A DNA stretch of 64,000 bases from Burkholderia thailandensis E264 (GCF_000012365.1 NC_007651.1:2232001-2296000), one strand, 5' to 3'. Numbered from the stretch's first letter, positions 6,432 through 16,667 are shown. Notes: a model not told the origin generated them from the letters alone. A program made the numbers and translations.

Positions 6432-8741
6432 ATGGCAGTCGAAAAAAACGCCTGTATCTTGTGTTCGCGCAATTGCGGCCTCGTCGTCGAAGTCGTCGAC
6501 GGCAAGCTCGGAAAGATCCGCGGCGACGATGATCATCCGGTTTCGAAAGGCTATCTGTGCCAGAAGGCCGCGCGTCTCACGCACTACCAGCATCACGGCG
6601 ATCGCCTCACGCACCCGTTGCGCCGCGCGCCCGACGGCAGCTTCGTGCGCGTCACGTGGGACGAGGCGCTCGACGACATCGCGCAGCGCCTCGCCGTGCT
6701 GCGCGAGCGGCACGGCGGCGATGCGTTCGCGTTCGTCGGCGGCGGCGGGCAGGGCAATCACGTCGGCGGCGCGTACAGCCGGCAACTGCTCGCGGCGATG
6801 CGAAGCCGCTTCGCATACAACTCGCTCGGTCAGGAGAAGACCGGCGATTTCTGGCTCAACGGCCGGCTGTTCGGTCGTCAGGACTGCCATACGACAGAGG
6901 ACGTCGAGCATGCGGACTACGTGCTCGTCATCGGCGCGAATCCGTACCAGGCGCACGGCATTCCGAACGCGCGAGACACGCTGCGCGACCTGAAGAAGGA
7001 CCCGGCGCGCACGCTCGTCGTCGTCGATCCGCGCCGCTCGGAAACGGCCAAGCTCGCCGATCTGCATCTGCAGGTGCGGCCCGGCGCGGACGCGTATCTG
7101 ATGAGCGCGATGCTTGCGATCATGCTGCGCGACGGGTTGATCGACCGCGAGTTCATCGCGCGGCGCTGCACCGGCTTCGAGTTCGTCGAGCGCGCGCTGC
7201 GCGACGTGCCGATCGCCGAGTACGCGCGCCGTGCGGACGTGCCGCTCGAGGACGTCGAGCGCGTCGCGCACGGATTCGCGACCGCGCGCGCCGCGTGCCT
7301 GCGCATCGATCTCGGCATCCAGCACACGCTGCACACGACGCTCAACGGCTATCTCGAAAAGCTGCTGTTCCTGCTGACCGGCAACTTCGGCAAGCGCGGC
7401 GGCAACAACCTGCATTCGTTCCTGTTGCCCGTCATCGGCCATACCGACGAGCGCGCGAGCCGCAACGGCAAGCAGCTCAAGCGGACCGCGCATCACCGGA
7501 TGTTTCCGATCGCGGGGATCTATCCGCCGAACATCCTGCCCGACGAGATCGAGCTCGCGGGCGAAAAACGCGTGCGCGCGGTGTTCGTCGACAGCGCGAA
7601 CCCGGTCGTCACGTACGCCGATTCGAACGCATACGAGCGCGCGTTCGGCAAGCTGGAGCTGCTCGTCGTGGTCGACGTCGCGATGACCGAGACCGCGCGC
7701 CTCGCGCATTACGTGCTGCCCGCCGCGTCTCAGTTCGAGAAGTGGGAGGCGACGGGCTTCAACCTCGAGTTTCCGGCGAACGCGTTCCATCTGCGCCATC
7801 CGCTGCTGCCGCCGCTCGGCGAATCGCTGGCGGAGCCGGAGATCTACACGCGGCTGCTCGAAAAGATGGGCGAGCTGCCGCGCCGCTTTCCGCTTCTCGA
7901 GCGCATCGCGCGGTACGAGCCGCGCGCGTCGAAGCATCTCGCCTACATGGGCGCGCTCGGCGTCGCGCTCGCGGCGAACAAGAAGTGGCGGCGCTACGCG
8001 GCGTCGGTCGCCTATCGAACGCTCGGCCGCGCGCTGCCGGACGCGGCGGCGGCGGCCGCGCCGCTGCTGCCGCTCGCGATGATGTATGCGCACCGGCATC
8101 ATGCGGCCGTGCGCCGAGCGGGATTTCGCGGCAGTCGAGCGATGCTCGGCACGGCGCTTTTTCGCGCGATTCTCGAACGGCGCTCGGGCACGTTGACGAG
8201 CGTTCACGAGTTCGACGAAATGTGGCGCTTCATCCGCCACCCGGACGGCCGCGTGCATCTGCACATTCCGGAGATGATCGACGAGTTGCGCGCGCTCGAG
8301 ACGCACACGCCGCCCGGCGCCGACTATCCGTTCGTGCTGATGGCGGGCGAGCGGCGCGCGTACAACGCGAACCAGATCTATCGCGACCCGGCATGGCGCA
8401 AGGTCGATCCGCACGGCTCGCTGCGGATTCATCCGGACGACGCGGCGGCGCTCGGCGTCGCGGACGGCGGCAAGCTCGTGTGCGCGTCGGCGACGGGCAG
8501 CATCGAAGTCGTCGTCGAGCTCGACGACAGCGTGCGGCGCGGGATGGTCACGTTGCCGCACGGCTATGGGATGCGCTATAAGGGCGGGCCGCCGATCGGG
8601 CCCGAGCTCAATCGTCTGACGTCGGGCGCGCATTGCGATCCGCTGTCGCGCACGCCTTATCACAAGTACGTGCCGGTGCATTTGCGCGTCGTCGATACGC
8701 CGGTTGCCGGGCCCGCGACCGTCGAAGCCGAGCCGGCTTGA
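6432..8741 (+). CDS. Molybdopterin-dependent oxidoreductase (formate dehydrogenase/DMSO reductase family)
   Basis: About 769 residues. The N-terminal [4Fe-4S] ligands are C8, C11, C15 and C43 (CILCSRNC, then GYLC), followed by molybdopterin-binding domains and a C-terminal molydopterin dinucleotide-binding domain ending around YHKYVPVHL. There is no twin-arginine or Sec signal, so it is cytoplasmic. I prefer the ATG at 6432 because GGAG (6422-6425) is well spaced from it; ATGs at 6408 and 6420 are alternatives. The substrate is not identifiable; these single-subunit enzymes in proteobacteria are of poorly known function. It is divergent from a TetR regulator and probably derepressed by that regulator's ligand. 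Confidence 0.88.
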   Translation: MAVEKNACILCSRNCGLVVEVVDGKLGKIRGDDDHPVSKGYLCQKAARLTHYQHHGDRLTHPLRRAPDGSFVRVTWDEALDDIAQRLAVLRERHGGDAFAFVGGGGQGNHVGGAYSRQLLAAMRSRFAYNSLGQEKTGDFWLNGRLFGRQDCHTTEDVEHADYVLVIGANPYQAHGIPNARDTLRDLKKDPARTLVVVDPRRSETAKLADLHLQVRPGADAYLMSAMLAIMLRDGLIDREFIARRCTGFEFVERALRDVPIAEYARRADVPLEDVERVAHGFATARAACLRIDLGIQHTLHTTLNGYLEKLLFLLTGNFGKRGGNNLHSFLLPVIGHTDERASRNGKQLKRTAHHRMFPIAGIYPPNILPDEIELAGEKRVRAVFVDSANPVVTYADSNAYERAFGKLELLVVVDVAMTETARLAHYVLPAASQFEKWEATGFNLEFPANAFHLRHPLLPPLGESLAEPEIYTRLLEKMGELPRRFPLLERIARYEPRASKHLAYMGALGVALAANKKWRRYAASVAYRTLGRALPDAAAAAAPLLPLAMMYAHRHHAAVRRAGFRGSRAMLGTALFRAILERRSGTLTSVHEFDEMWRFIRHPDGRVHLHIPEMIDELRALETHTPPGADYPFVLMAGERRAYNANQIYRDPAWRKVDPHGSLRIHPDDAAALGVADGGKLVCASATGSIEVVVELDDSVRRGMVTLPHGYGMRYKGGPPIGPELNRLTSGAHCDPLSRTPYHKYVPVHLRVVDTPVAGPATVEAEPA

Positions 8742-9276
8742 TTGCGCGCGCCGTCGCGCGCGGGCGCCTCGCCGGCGGACATCGCGTGGGGCGCGGTTGT
8801 CCGCGTGCCGGAGCGCGCGGCGCGGCCCGCTCGGAGCAGGCGCTGCGTCGCGCAGGCGCGGCGGATGGGCATGCGCGTCGCGCGATCGCTCCGCCGGCTG
8901 GCCTTTCGACGCCCTGCGCCGCGTTCGCGTCCGATTTCCCCGGTCGGTTCGCTGGTCCGGCCGCGCATGCGGGCCGGGCGATCGGCGAGGCGTTCGTCGA
9001 TTCGCCGCAGCGACGCGCCGGCGGCCGGGCCATGCCACTGTCCGGTTCTCGGGCTTTTCCCTTCCGCCTCGTTCGCCGCGCTCGCCGCGGCACTCGTGTT
9101 GCCGCCTCGTCGCAACCGGCGGGCCGCCCATCCGGCCGCCTCGGCCCGAATGTAACCAATAGTTAGCCCGCCGATGCGGCTGCGATGCAGCGCATCAGTT
9201 CTTACAAAGTGGAAATATGCGGCGCGGACGGTTCCCGCTATAGTCGAATCCAACGAATCAACCAGAAGGGGAGTCC
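8742..9276. other. Intergenic region without a convincing gene
   Basis: These 535 bases separate the oxidoreductase from the small secreted protein gene. Open frames here have arginine/alanine-rich shadow composition and no good ribosome-binding sites. A TATAGT hexamer at 9239-9244, 33 bases before the next start, may be the -10 of that gene's promoter; I see no convincing -35. An ATGTAAC motif occurs near 9150. Confidence 0.5.
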
Positions 9277-9627
9277 ATGAAAACCTTGCGTGCTGCCTCG
9301 TTCGCGGCCGGCTTCGCCGCGCTGCTCGTATCCGGCGCCGCGCTGGCGGGCGTCAGTGTCGGCATCAACGTCGGCGTGCCCGCGCCCGTCTACGTCGCTC
9401 CGGCGCCCGTCTACGCGCCGCCGCCGCCCGTCGTGTATCAGCCGGCCCCCGTCTATGTGCCGGCGCCCGTCTATGGGCCCGCGCCGTCGATCGTGATCGG
9501 CTGGCACGGCGATCGTTACTGGGATGGCCGCCGCTACTGGGGGCGTGACGAGTGGTATCGCCATCGCGGCCGGGATTGGGACCGCGGCCACTGGGACAAC
9601 GGCCGCCACAACGGCTGGCGCCACTGA
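9277..9627 (+). CDS. Small secreted protein with PVY repeats
   Basis: A 116-residue protein with a clear Sec signal peptide (residues 1 to about 24, charged start MKTLR, hydrophobic core, cleavage near ALA-GVS). The mature part starts with a Pro/Val/Tyr-rich stretch in which APVYV/APVYG-type units recur about six times (~34-68). It ends in a Trp/Arg/His/Asp-rich tail (WDGRRYWGRDEWYRHRGRD). A good Shine-Dalgarno (GGGGAG) precedes the ATG. Small proteins of this design are common in Burkholderia, usually annotated as hypothetical or YXWGXW-repeat-like exported proteins. I do not know the function; an envelope-associated or metal-binding role is only a guess from the His/Asp-rich tail. Confidence 0.8.
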   Translation: MKTLRAASFAAGFAALLVSGAALAGVSVGINVGVPAPVYVAPAPVYAPPPPVVYQPAPVYVPAPVYGPAPSIVIGWHGDRYWDGRRYWGRDEWYRHRGRDWDRGHWDNGRHNGWRH

Positions 9628-9729
9628 TTCCGTGGCCGGCCGCGCGACGGCCGGCAAGCGGCGCGACGCCGGTTTGCGTCGCCTCGCCGCGCCGCGTCGC
9701 GTGCCGCCCGCCGGTTTCATGGCCCCATG

Positions 9730-9756
9730 AAAAAACCGCCCGGGGCAAGGGCGGTT
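9730..9756 (-). terminator. Intrinsic terminator of fabI
   Basis: On the minus strand an AACCGCCC stem (7-base loop) GGGCGGTT is followed by TTTTT. It lies about 110 bases after the fabI stop. It sits beyond the oppositely oriented terminator of the secreted-protein gene, so the two transcripts would overlap at their 3' ends. Confidence 0.75.
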
Positions 9757-9767
9757 AGGACATCCGG

Positions 9768-9805
9768 CGAACCCCGCGCTTTCGCGAGTGCGGGGTTCGT
9801 TTTTT
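9768..9805 (+). terminator. Intrinsic terminator of the secreted-protein gene
   Basis: Ten-base arms CGAACCCCGC (9768-9777) and GCGGGGTTCG (9790-9799) are followed directly by six T residues. The orientation serves the plus-strand gene that ends at 9627. Confidence 0.85.
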
Positions 9806-9865
9806 CTCGGCGCCGGGCGAGGGTGCTCGAAGGCGCGGGCCCAAGCCTGCGCCGCGCCGGCGCGC

Positions 9866-10657
9866 TTACTCTTCGAGGCCGGCCATTCCGCCCACCACCG
9901 CGTTGAAGCCCGAGTCGACGTGCATGACTTCGGCCGTGACGCCGCTTGCGAGGTCCGACAGCAGGAACGCGCCCGCGTTGCCGACCTGCTCGATCGTCAC
10001 GTTGCGCTTGAGCGGCGAGTTGCTTTCGACGAAGTCGAGAATCTTGCCGAAGCTCTTGATGCCGCTCGCCGCGAGCGTCTTGATCGGGCCCGCCGAGATC
10101 GCGTTCACGCGCACGCCCTTCGCGCCGAGCGACACCGCGAGATAGCGGACGCTCGCTTCGAGCGCCGCCTTCGCAAGGCCCATCGTGTTGTAGTTGGGGA
10201 TCGCCCGCTCCGCGCCGAGATACGAGAGCGTGAGCAGCGATGCGTCGTTCGACAGCATCGGCAGCGCGGCCTTCGCGAGCGCGGGGAAGCTGTATGCGGA
10301 GATGTCGTGCGCGATGCGGAAGTTCTCGCGCGTGAGGCCGTCGAGGAAGTCGCCCGAGATCGCCTCGCGGGGCGCGAAGCCGATCGAGTGGACGAGGCCG
10401 TCGAGCGTGTCCCAGTGCGTCTTCAGCGACGCGAAGAGCGCGTCGATCTGCGCATCGTCGGCGACGTCGCACGGGAATACGAGCTCGCTGCCGAACTCGG
10501 CCGCGAACTCGGTGATGCGATCCTTGAAGCGATCGCCGACGTAGGTGAACGCCAGCTCGGCGCCTTCGCGCTTGCACGCCTTGGCGATGCCGTAAGCGAT
10601 CGAACGGTTCGACAAGAGGCCCGTCAGCAGAATGCGTTTACCATCGAGAAAGCCCAT
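9866..10657 (-). CDS. fabI: Enoyl-[acyl-carrier-protein] reductase (NADH)
   Basis: A 263-residue short-chain dehydrogenase/reductase of the FabI type that performs the last reduction in each round of type II fatty acid elongation. It begins [20 protein letters not shown], the FabI form of the dinucleotide site. The catalytic Tyr-x6-Lys is seen in NYNTMGLAK, and [14 protein letters not shown] is the substrate-loop region that also binds triclosan-type inhibitors. The ATG at 10657 has AGGAG a few bases upstream; a longer in-frame reading to 10690 lacks support. It is a single-gene unit converging on the small secreted-protein gene. Confidence 0.97.
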   Translation of the reverse strand: MGFLDGKRILLTGLLSNRSIAYGIAKACKREGAELAFTYVGDRFKDRITEFAAEFGSELVFPCDVADDAQIDALFASLKTHWDTLDGLVHSIGFAPREAISGDFLDGLTRENFRIAHDISAYSFPALAKAALPMLSNDASLLTLSYLGAERAIPNYNTMGLAKAALEASVRYLAVSLGAKGVRVNAISAGPIKTLAASGIKSFGKILDFVESNSPLKRNVTIEQVGNAGAFLLSDLASGVTAEVMHVDSGFNAVVGGMAGLEE

Positions 10658-10777
10658 GAATTCTCCTATGTGTGGCGTCCGCGCCCGCATGGTCGGCAGG
10701 CGGCGGCTGGCTGTAACCGGTTGCGAATGGGTAGAATTCTCTCACATCGCCATCCTCGAACGACTGCCGACACCTCC

Positions 10778-12730
10778 ATGACGATCGGTTCGCCCCGGGC
10801 CCGCCGGCCGCGACCGCCGCGACGCGCGGCGACATCACAACAGGCCGCGCAAGCCCCCGCGCCGCAACGGGCGGCCCGCGCGCGCGCCGCGCTCGCGCGC
10901 TTTGCACGCCGCACGGCGGCGCTCGTCGCGCTCGCGCTCGCCGCGGCGCCGGCGGCCCACGCCGTCTATGCGATCGCGCAGTACGGCGAGCCCAAGTATC
11001 CGCCCGGCTTCAAGCATTTCGACTACGTGAACCCGGACGCGCCGAAGGGCGGCACGCTCGTGCTCGCGAACCCGAACCGGCTCACGACGTTCGACAAGTT
11101 CAATCCGTTCACGATGCGCGGCAATCCGGCGCCCGGGATCGACCTGCTGTTCGAGAGCCTGACGACGGGCAGCGCCGACGAACCCGCCTCCGCGTACGGG
11201 CTGCTCGCGGACGACATCGCCATCGCGCCCGACGGGCTGTCGGTCACGTTCCATTTGAACCCGCGCGCGCGCTTCTCGAACGGCGATCCCGTTACCGCAG
11301 CGGACGTCAAGCATTCGTTCGATACGCTGAAGAGCCCGCAGGCGGCGCCGCAATACCCGGCGTACTACGCGGACATCACGCGCGCGGTGATCGTCAATCC
11401 GGAGACCGTGCGCTTCGAGTTTCGCCGCAAGAACCGGGAGCTGCCGCTGATCGCGGGCGGCATCCCGGTGTTCTCGAGCAAATGGGGCCTGCGGCCGGAC
11501 GGTTCGCGCATCCCGTTCGACCAGCTCGCGTTCGAGCAGCCGATCGGCAGCGGCCCGTACCTGATCGAGCGCTACGACACCGGCCGCACGATTACCTACC
11601 GGCGCAATCCCGCCTACTGGGGCGTGTCGCTGCCCGTGCGGATCGGCACGAACAACTTCGAGCGCATCGTCTACAAGCTGTACGGCGACGGCGTCGCGCG
11701 GCTCGAGGCGTTCAAGGCGGGCGAATACGACGTGCTCGTCGAGTACATCGCGCGCAACTGGGTTCGGCGCGATGTCGGCAAGCGCTTCGACAGCGGCGAG
11801 CTCGTCAAGCGCGAGTTCCGCCAGCACAACGGCGCGGGCATGCAGGGCTTCTTCATGAATCTGCGGCGGCCGTTGTTCCAGGACGTGCGCGTGCGCCACG
11901 CGCTCGATCTCGCGTTCGATTTCGAGTGGCTGAACCGGCAACTCTTCTATGGCGCCTACACGCGTCTGAACAGCTACTTCGCCGATACCGACCTGCAGGC
12001 GACGGGCATGCCGGGCGCGGGCGAGCTCGCGCTGCTCAATCCGTTGCGCGCGCAGCTCGACGCGGCCGTGTTCGGGCCGATGACCGTGCAGCCGAGCACC
12101 GATCCGCCCGCGTCGCTGCGCGCGAACCTGCTGAAGGCGCGCGCGCTGCTCGCCGATGCCGGCTGGACCTACCGCGACGGCGCGCTGCGCAACGCGAAGG
12201 GCGAGCCGTTCGTGTTCGAGATCCTCGACGATTCGGGCTCGGCGTTCGAGGCGGTCGCCGCCGCGTACATCCGCAATCTCGCGAAGCTCGGGATCGTCGC
12301 GAAATACCGGACGGCCGATTTCGCGCTGCTGCAAAAGCGTCTCGACGCGTTCGACTACGACGTGACGACGGTTCGCTACCCGGGCGTCCAGGTGCCGGGC
12401 GCCGAGCAGGTCGCGCGCTTCGCGAGCCGCTACGCGGACGAGCAGGGCTCGGACAACCTGATCGGGCTCAAGTCGCCCGCGGTCGATGCGATCCTGAAGG
12501 CGCTCACGCAGGCCGAGACGCGTCAGGAACTGCTCGACGCGACGCACGCGCTCGACCGCGTGCTGATGCACGGCTACTATGCGGTGCCGCAGTGGTACAG
12601 CGCGACGCACCGGATCGCGTTCAAGCGCACGCTTGCCTATCCGTCGACGCTGCCGCTGTACTATTCGGCGGAAGGCTGGGTTGTGTCGACGTGGTGGGCG
12701 AAGCCCGAGCATGGCACCCCCGCGCGTTAG
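10778..12730 (+). CDS. yejA: Periplasmic oligopeptide/microcin C-type substrate-binding protein
   Basis: About 650 residues, an SBP family 5 (DppA/OppA-like) solute-binding protein of the YejA subgroup. An arginine-rich N-terminus (~1-45) precedes a hydrophobic signal core ending near AAPAAHA (~60-66). The mature protein starts YAIAQYGEPKYPPGFKHF and includes the family stretch PVTAADVKHSFDTL. It delivers peptides to the YejB/E/F membrane complex. The start (ATG at 10778) gives a longer than usual n-region, so a downstream start is possible. It is the first gene of a four-gene operon; a TAGAAT hexamer at 10732-10737 may be its -10. Confidence 0.92.
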   Translation: MTIGSPRARRPRPPRRAATSQQAAQAPAPQRAARARAALARFARRTAALVALALAAAPAAHAVYAIAQYGEPKYPPGFKHFDYVNPDAPKGGTLVLANPNRLTTFDKFNPFTMRGNPAPGIDLLFESLTTGSADEPASAYGLLADDIAIAPDGLSVTFHLNPRARFSNGDPVTAADVKHSFDTLKSPQAAPQYPAYYADITRAVIVNPETVRFEFRRKNRELPLIAGGIPVFSSKWGLRPDGSRIPFDQLAFEQPIGSGPYLIERYDTGRTITYRRNPAYWGVSLPVRIGTNNFERIVYKLYGDGVARLEAFKAGEYDVLVEYIARNWVRRDVGKRFDSGELVKREFRQHNGAGMQGFFMNLRRPLFQDVRVRHALDLAFDFEWLNRQLFYGAYTRLNSYFADTDLQATGMPGAGELALLNPLRAQLDAAVFGPMTVQPSTDPPASLRANLLKARALLADAGWTYRDGALRNAKGEPFVFEILDDSGSAFEAVAAAYIRNLAKLGIVAKYRTADFALLQKRLDAFDYDVTTVRYPGVQVPGAEQVARFASRYADEQGSDNLIGLKSPAVDAILKALTQAETRQELLDATHALDRVLMHGYYAVPQWYSATHRIAFKRTLAYPSTLPLYYSAEGWVVSTWWAKPEHGTPAR

Positions 12731-12844
12731 CCCGGCCGCGCGGATCGCGCACGCCTTGAAGTGCGGCGCGAAGTGCGAAGCGACGAGCGGCCGTCCTGCG
12801 CCGCGCCGATTGACGAAACCGTTCGAACACGCCCGAATGAGCCT

Positions 12845-13885
12845 ATGTGGAGCTACATCCTCAAACGTCTGCTGCTGATGATCCCGACGCTCGTCGGCGT
12901 CTTGACCATCACGTTCGCGGTGATCCAGTTCGTGCCGGGCGGCCCCGTCGAGCAGGCGGTGCAGGAGCTGCGCAAGGGCGCCGAGCGGGGCGGCGCGCCG
13001 TTCGGAATGCGCTCGTACACGGGCGTCGACGCGCAGCAGCTCGCGCAGCTCAAAGCGCTGTACGGGTTCGACAAGCCGCCCCTCGAACGCTACTGGCTGA
13101 TGCTCAAGCGCTTCGCGCGCTTCGATCTCGGCGACAGCTACTTCCACCACCAGAGCGTGTGGTCGCTCGTCGTGTCGAAGCTGCCCGTGTCGATCAGCAT
13201 CGGCGTGTGGACGTTCCTGCTCACTTATTTGATCTCGGTGCCGCTCGGCATCGCGAAGGCGGTGAGGAACGGCTCGCCGTTCGATTTCGCGACGAGCCTC
13301 GTCGTGCTCGTCGGCTACGCGATTCCGGGCTTCGTGCTCGGCGTGCTGCTGCTCGTGCTGTTCGGCGGCGGCTCGTTCTGGCAGATCTTCCCGCTGCGCG
13401 GCCTCACGTCGGACAACTTCGCGCAGCTCAGCGTCGCCGGCAAGATCGCCGATTACCTGTGGCACATCGCGCTGCCGATCACCGCGTCGGTCGTCGGCAG
13501 CTTCGCGGTGATCACGATGCTGACGAAGAACGCGTTCCTCGACGAGATCCGCAAGCAGTACGTGCTGACCGCGCGCGCGAAGGGGCTCGCCGAGCGCACC
13601 GTGCTGGGCAAGCACGTGTTCCGCAACGCGCTGCTGCCGCTCGTGGTCGGCTTTCCGGCCGCGTTCATCGGCGCGTTCTTCACGGGCAGCCTGCTGATCG
13701 AGACGCTCTTCTCGCTCGACGGGCTCGGCCTTTTGTCGTATGAATCTGTGATCCGGCGCGACTATCCGGTCGTGCTCGGCACGCTGTACATCTTCACGCT
13801 GATCGGCCTGGCGACGAAGCTCGTGTCCGATCTCTGTTACGTGTGGGTTGACCCGCGCGTTCAATTCGAGCAACTGGAGCGCTGA
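12845..13885 (+). CDS. yejB: Peptide ABC transporter permease YejB
   Basis: A 346-residue inner-membrane permease. The first transmembrane helix (ILKRLLLMIPTLVGVLTI) is the usual N-terminus of DppB/OppB-type permeases. The EAA loop that contacts the ATPase appears as YVLTARAKGLAERTVLGKH near residues 235-255. The ATG at 12845 is the start of the conserved MWSYILKR; upstream in-frame codons are not conserved-looking. It follows yejA by 114 bases. Confidence 0.93.
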   Translation: MWSYILKRLLLMIPTLVGVLTITFAVIQFVPGGPVEQAVQELRKGAERGGAPFGMRSYTGVDAQQLAQLKALYGFDKPPLERYWLMLKRFARFDLGDSYFHHQSVWSLVVSKLPVSISIGVWTFLLTYLISVPLGIAKAVRNGSPFDFATSLVVLVGYAIPGFVLGVLLLVLFGGGSFWQIFPLRGLTSDNFAQLSVAGKIADYLWHIALPITASVVGSFAVITMLTKNAFLDEIRKQYVLTARAKGLAERTVLGKHVFRNALLPLVVGFPAAFIGAFFTGSLLIETLFSLDGLGLLSYESVIRRDYPVVLGTLYIFTLIGLATKLVSDLCYVWVDPRVQFEQLER

Positions 13886-13886
13886 T

Positions 13887-14984
13887 TTGAGCCGACTCGC
13901 CGTCTCTTCCCGGATCGACGCCGCGCGCGCGCGGGTGTCGCCGTCGCCCGCGCGACGCGTGTGGCTGCGCTTCAGGGAGCAGCGCCTCGGCTACTGGAGC
14001 CTCGTGATCTTCGTGATCGCGTTCGCGGCGAGCCTGGCCGCGCCGCTGTGGTCGAACGACAAGCCGATCGTCGTGCGCTACGACGGCCAGTTCTATTTCC
14101 CGCTCTTCAAGAGCTATCCGGAAACGACGTTCGGCGGCGACTTCCCGACACCCACCGACTACCTCGATCCGTACGTGCGCGGCAAGCTCGACGCGCCGGG
14201 CAACTTCGTGCTGTATCCGCCGAACCGCTATTACTACGACACGCTCAACTACTTCTCGAAGCGCCCGAACCCGGCGCCGCCGTCGCGCGAGAACTGGCTC
14301 GGCACCGACGCGCAAGGGCGCGATCTGCTCGCGCGGCTCGTCTACGGCTTTCGCGTGTCGGTCGAGTTCGCGCTGATCCTGACGTTCATCGGCACGCTGC
14401 TCGGGATCACGGCGGGCGCGGTGCAGGGCTTCTTCGGCGGGCGCATCGACATCGTCGGCCAGCGGCTCATCGAAATCTGGAGCTCGATGCCCGAGCTGTA
14501 TCTGCTGATCATTTTCGCATCGGTGTTCGAGCCGAGCTTCGTGCTGCTGATCGTGCTCCTGTCGCTGTTCGGCTGGATCGGGCTGTCGGACTACGTGCGC
14601 GCGGAGTTCCTGCGCAACCGCACGCAGGATTACGTGCGCGCCGCGCGCGCGATGGGCCTCACGAACTGGCAGATCATCTGGCGCCACGTGCTGCCGAACA
14701 GCCTCACGCCCGTCATCACGTTCCTGCCGTTCAGGATGAGCGGCGCGATCCTCGCGCTCACGAGCCTCGACTTTCTCGGGCTCGGCGTGCCGCCGCCGAC
14801 GCCGAGCCTCGGCGAGTTGCTCGCGCAGGGCAAGGCGAACCTCGACGCGTGGTGGATCTCGCTCGCGACGTTCTGCGTGCTCGTCGCGACGCTGTTGCTG
14901 CTGACGTTCATGGGCGACGCGCTGCGCAACGCGCTCGACACGCGGATCGCGGACACGACGCGCGCCGCCGGAGGCATTCGATGA
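13887..14984 (+). CDS. yejE: Peptide ABC transporter permease YejE
   Basis: About 365 residues, a DppC/OppC-type permease with N-terminal helix (LGYWSLVIFVIAFAASLAAP), a periplasmic loop typical of YejE (~50-135), and the EAA loop DYVRAARAMGLTNWQIIWRH. I prefer a TTG start at 13887, one base after the yejB stop, because GGAG at 13876-13879 is ideally spaced. The alternative ATG at 13848 would overlap yejB by 38 bases. Its end overlaps the yejF start (ATGA). Confidence 0.9.
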   Translation: MSRLAVSSRIDAARARVSPSPARRVWLRFREQRLGYWSLVIFVIAFAASLAAPLWSNDKPIVVRYDGQFYFPLFKSYPETTFGGDFPTPTDYLDPYVRGKLDAPGNFVLYPPNRYYYDTLNYFSKRPNPAPPSRENWLGTDAQGRDLLARLVYGFRVSVEFALILTFIGTLLGITAGAVQGFFGGRIDIVGQRLIEIWSSMPELYLLIIFASVFEPSFVLLIVLLSLFGWIGLSDYVRAEFLRNRTQDYVRAARAMGLTNWQIIWRHVLPNSLTPVITFLPFRMSGAILALTSLDFLGLGVPPPTPSLGELLAQGKANLDAWWISLATFCVLVATLLLLTFMGDALRNALDTRIADTTRAAGGIR

Positions 14985-16615
14985 GCGCCGTGCGGACCGC
15001 GGGCGGCCGCGTGCCGGCGTCGCCGCACGAGCCGCTGCTGTCGATCGAACGGCTGCGCGTGCGCTTCGGCGGCACGCTCGCCGTGGACGACGTGTCGTTC
15101 GCGATCGGTCGCGGCGAGCGCGTCGCGCTCGTGGGCGAATCGGGCTCCGGCAAGAGCGTGACCGCGCTGTCGATCCTGCGCCTGTTGCGCGACGCCGATG
15201 TGAGCGGCGCGATCCGCTTCGCGGGCGAGGACCTCGCCGAGAAGAGCGAGCGCGAGATGCGCGGGCTGCGCGGCGCGGACATCGCGATGATCTTCCAGGA
15301 GCCGATGACGGCGCTCAATCCGCTCTTCACGGTCGGCGAGCAGATCGGCGAGACGATCGAGCTGCACGACGGCGTGTCCAAGCGCGACGCGCGCGAGCGG
15401 GCGATCGCGCTCCTCGCGCGCACCGGCATCGACCGGCCGCGCGAGCGCGTGGACAGCTACCCGCACCAGTTGTCGGGCGGCCAGCGGCAGCGCGCGATGA
15501 TCGCGATGGCGCTCGCGTGCCGCCCGCGCCTGCTGCTCGCCGACGAGCCGACGACCGCGCTCGACGTGACGATCCGCGCGCAGATCGTCGAGCTGCTGCT
15601 CGAGCTGCAGCGCGACGCGGCGGCCGAGCGCGGGATGGCGGTGCTCCTCATCACGCACGATCTGAATCTCGTGCGGCGCTTCGCCGAGCGGGTCGCGGTG
15701 ATGGAGAAGGGCAAGCTCGTCGAGTGCGGGCCGGTCGAGCGGATCTTCGACGCGCCCGAGCATCCTTACACGCAGCGCCTGTTGCACAGCCGGCCGCAGC
15801 GCACGGTGTCGCCCGTGCTGCCGATCGCGCCCGTCGTGCTCGACGCGCACGGCGTCACCGTGCAGTTCAAGCAGAAACTGCCGGGCTTCGAAGGCTGGTT
15901 TCGCTCGGGGCGTTTCACCGCGGTGTCGGACGCGAGCGTATCGGTGCGGCAAGGCGAGACGCTCGGGATCGTCGGCGAGTCGGGCTCGGGCAAGTCGACG
16001 CTCGCGATGGCCCTCCTCGGGCTGCAGCGGCTCGCGCGCGGCGACATCGAATTCGAGGGCCGCTCGCTCGCGAGCTTTCGCGGGCGCGAGCGCATCGCGC
16101 TGCGCGCGAACATGCAGGTGGTATTTCAAGACCCCTTCAGTTCGCTTTCGCCGCGGCAGACGATCGAGCGGATCGTGTCCGAGGGGCTCGAGCTTCATCG
16201 GCCGCAGCTCGCGGCCGACGCGCGCCGCGACAAGGTGGCCGCGGTGCTGCGCGAGGTCGGTCTCGACCGCACGGTGCTGCATCGCTATCCGCACGAATTC
16301 TCGGGCGGCCAGCGCCAGCGGATCGCGATCGCGCGCGCGCTGGTGCTGGAGCCGCGCGTGCTCGTGCTCGATGAGCCGACGAGCGCGCTCGATGTGTCGA
16401 TCCAGCAGCAAGTGTTGAAGTTGCTGTCGAATCTGCAACGAAAGTACAACCTCGGCTACGTGTTCATCAGCCACGATCTGGAGGTGATCGGCGCGATGGC
16501 GCATCGGGTGGCGGTGATGCAGGGCGGATCGATCGTCGAGACGGGCGATGTCGAGCGAATCTTCACCGATCCGGTGCATCCTTACACGCAAAAATTACTG
16601 AAAGCCGTTCGTTAA
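14981..16615 (+). CDS. yejF: Peptide ABC transporter ATP-binding protein YejF (two NBDs)
   Basis: A 544-residue duplicated ATPase that powers the YejABEF importer. Each half has a Walker A (GESGSGKS at 52-59 and 332-339), an ABC signature (LSGGQRQR and FSGGQRQR) and Walker B/D-loop ([11 protein letters not shown] and [11 protein letters not shown]). An oligopeptide-transporter C-terminal motif (HPYTQ) follows each half. GGAG precedes the ATG, which overlaps the yejE stop. YejABEF is known in enterobacteria for uptake of microcin C and for resistance to some peptides; the Burkholderia substrate is not known from sequence. Confidence 0.95.
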   Translation: MSAVRTAGGRVPASPHEPLLSIERLRVRFGGTLAVDDVSFAIGRGERVALVGESGSGKSVTALSILRLLRDADVSGAIRFAGEDLAEKSEREMRGLRGADIAMIFQEPMTALNPLFTVGEQIGETIELHDGVSKRDARERAIALLARTGIDRPRERVDSYPHQLSGGQRQRAMIAMALACRPRLLLADEPTTALDVTIRAQIVELLLELQRDAAAERGMAVLLITHDLNLVRRFAERVAVMEKGKLVECGPVERIFDAPEHPYTQRLLHSRPQRTVSPVLPIAPVVLDAHGVTVQFKQKLPGFEGWFRSGRFTAVSDASVSVRQGETLGIVGESGSGKSTLAMALLGLQRLARGDIEFEGRSLASFRGRERIALRANMQVVFQDPFSSLSPRQTIERIVSEGLELHRPQLAADARRDKVAAVLREVGLDRTVLHRYPHEFSGGQRQRIAIARALVLEPRVLVLDEPTSALDVSIQQQVLKLLSNLQRKYNLGYVFISHDLEVIGAMAHRVAVMQGGSIVETGDVERIFTDPVHPYTQKLLKAVR

Positions 16616-16667
16616 GTCGGATGAATCTGAATGGTGCACGAAGTTTGATTGAAATTATCAATTCCTT

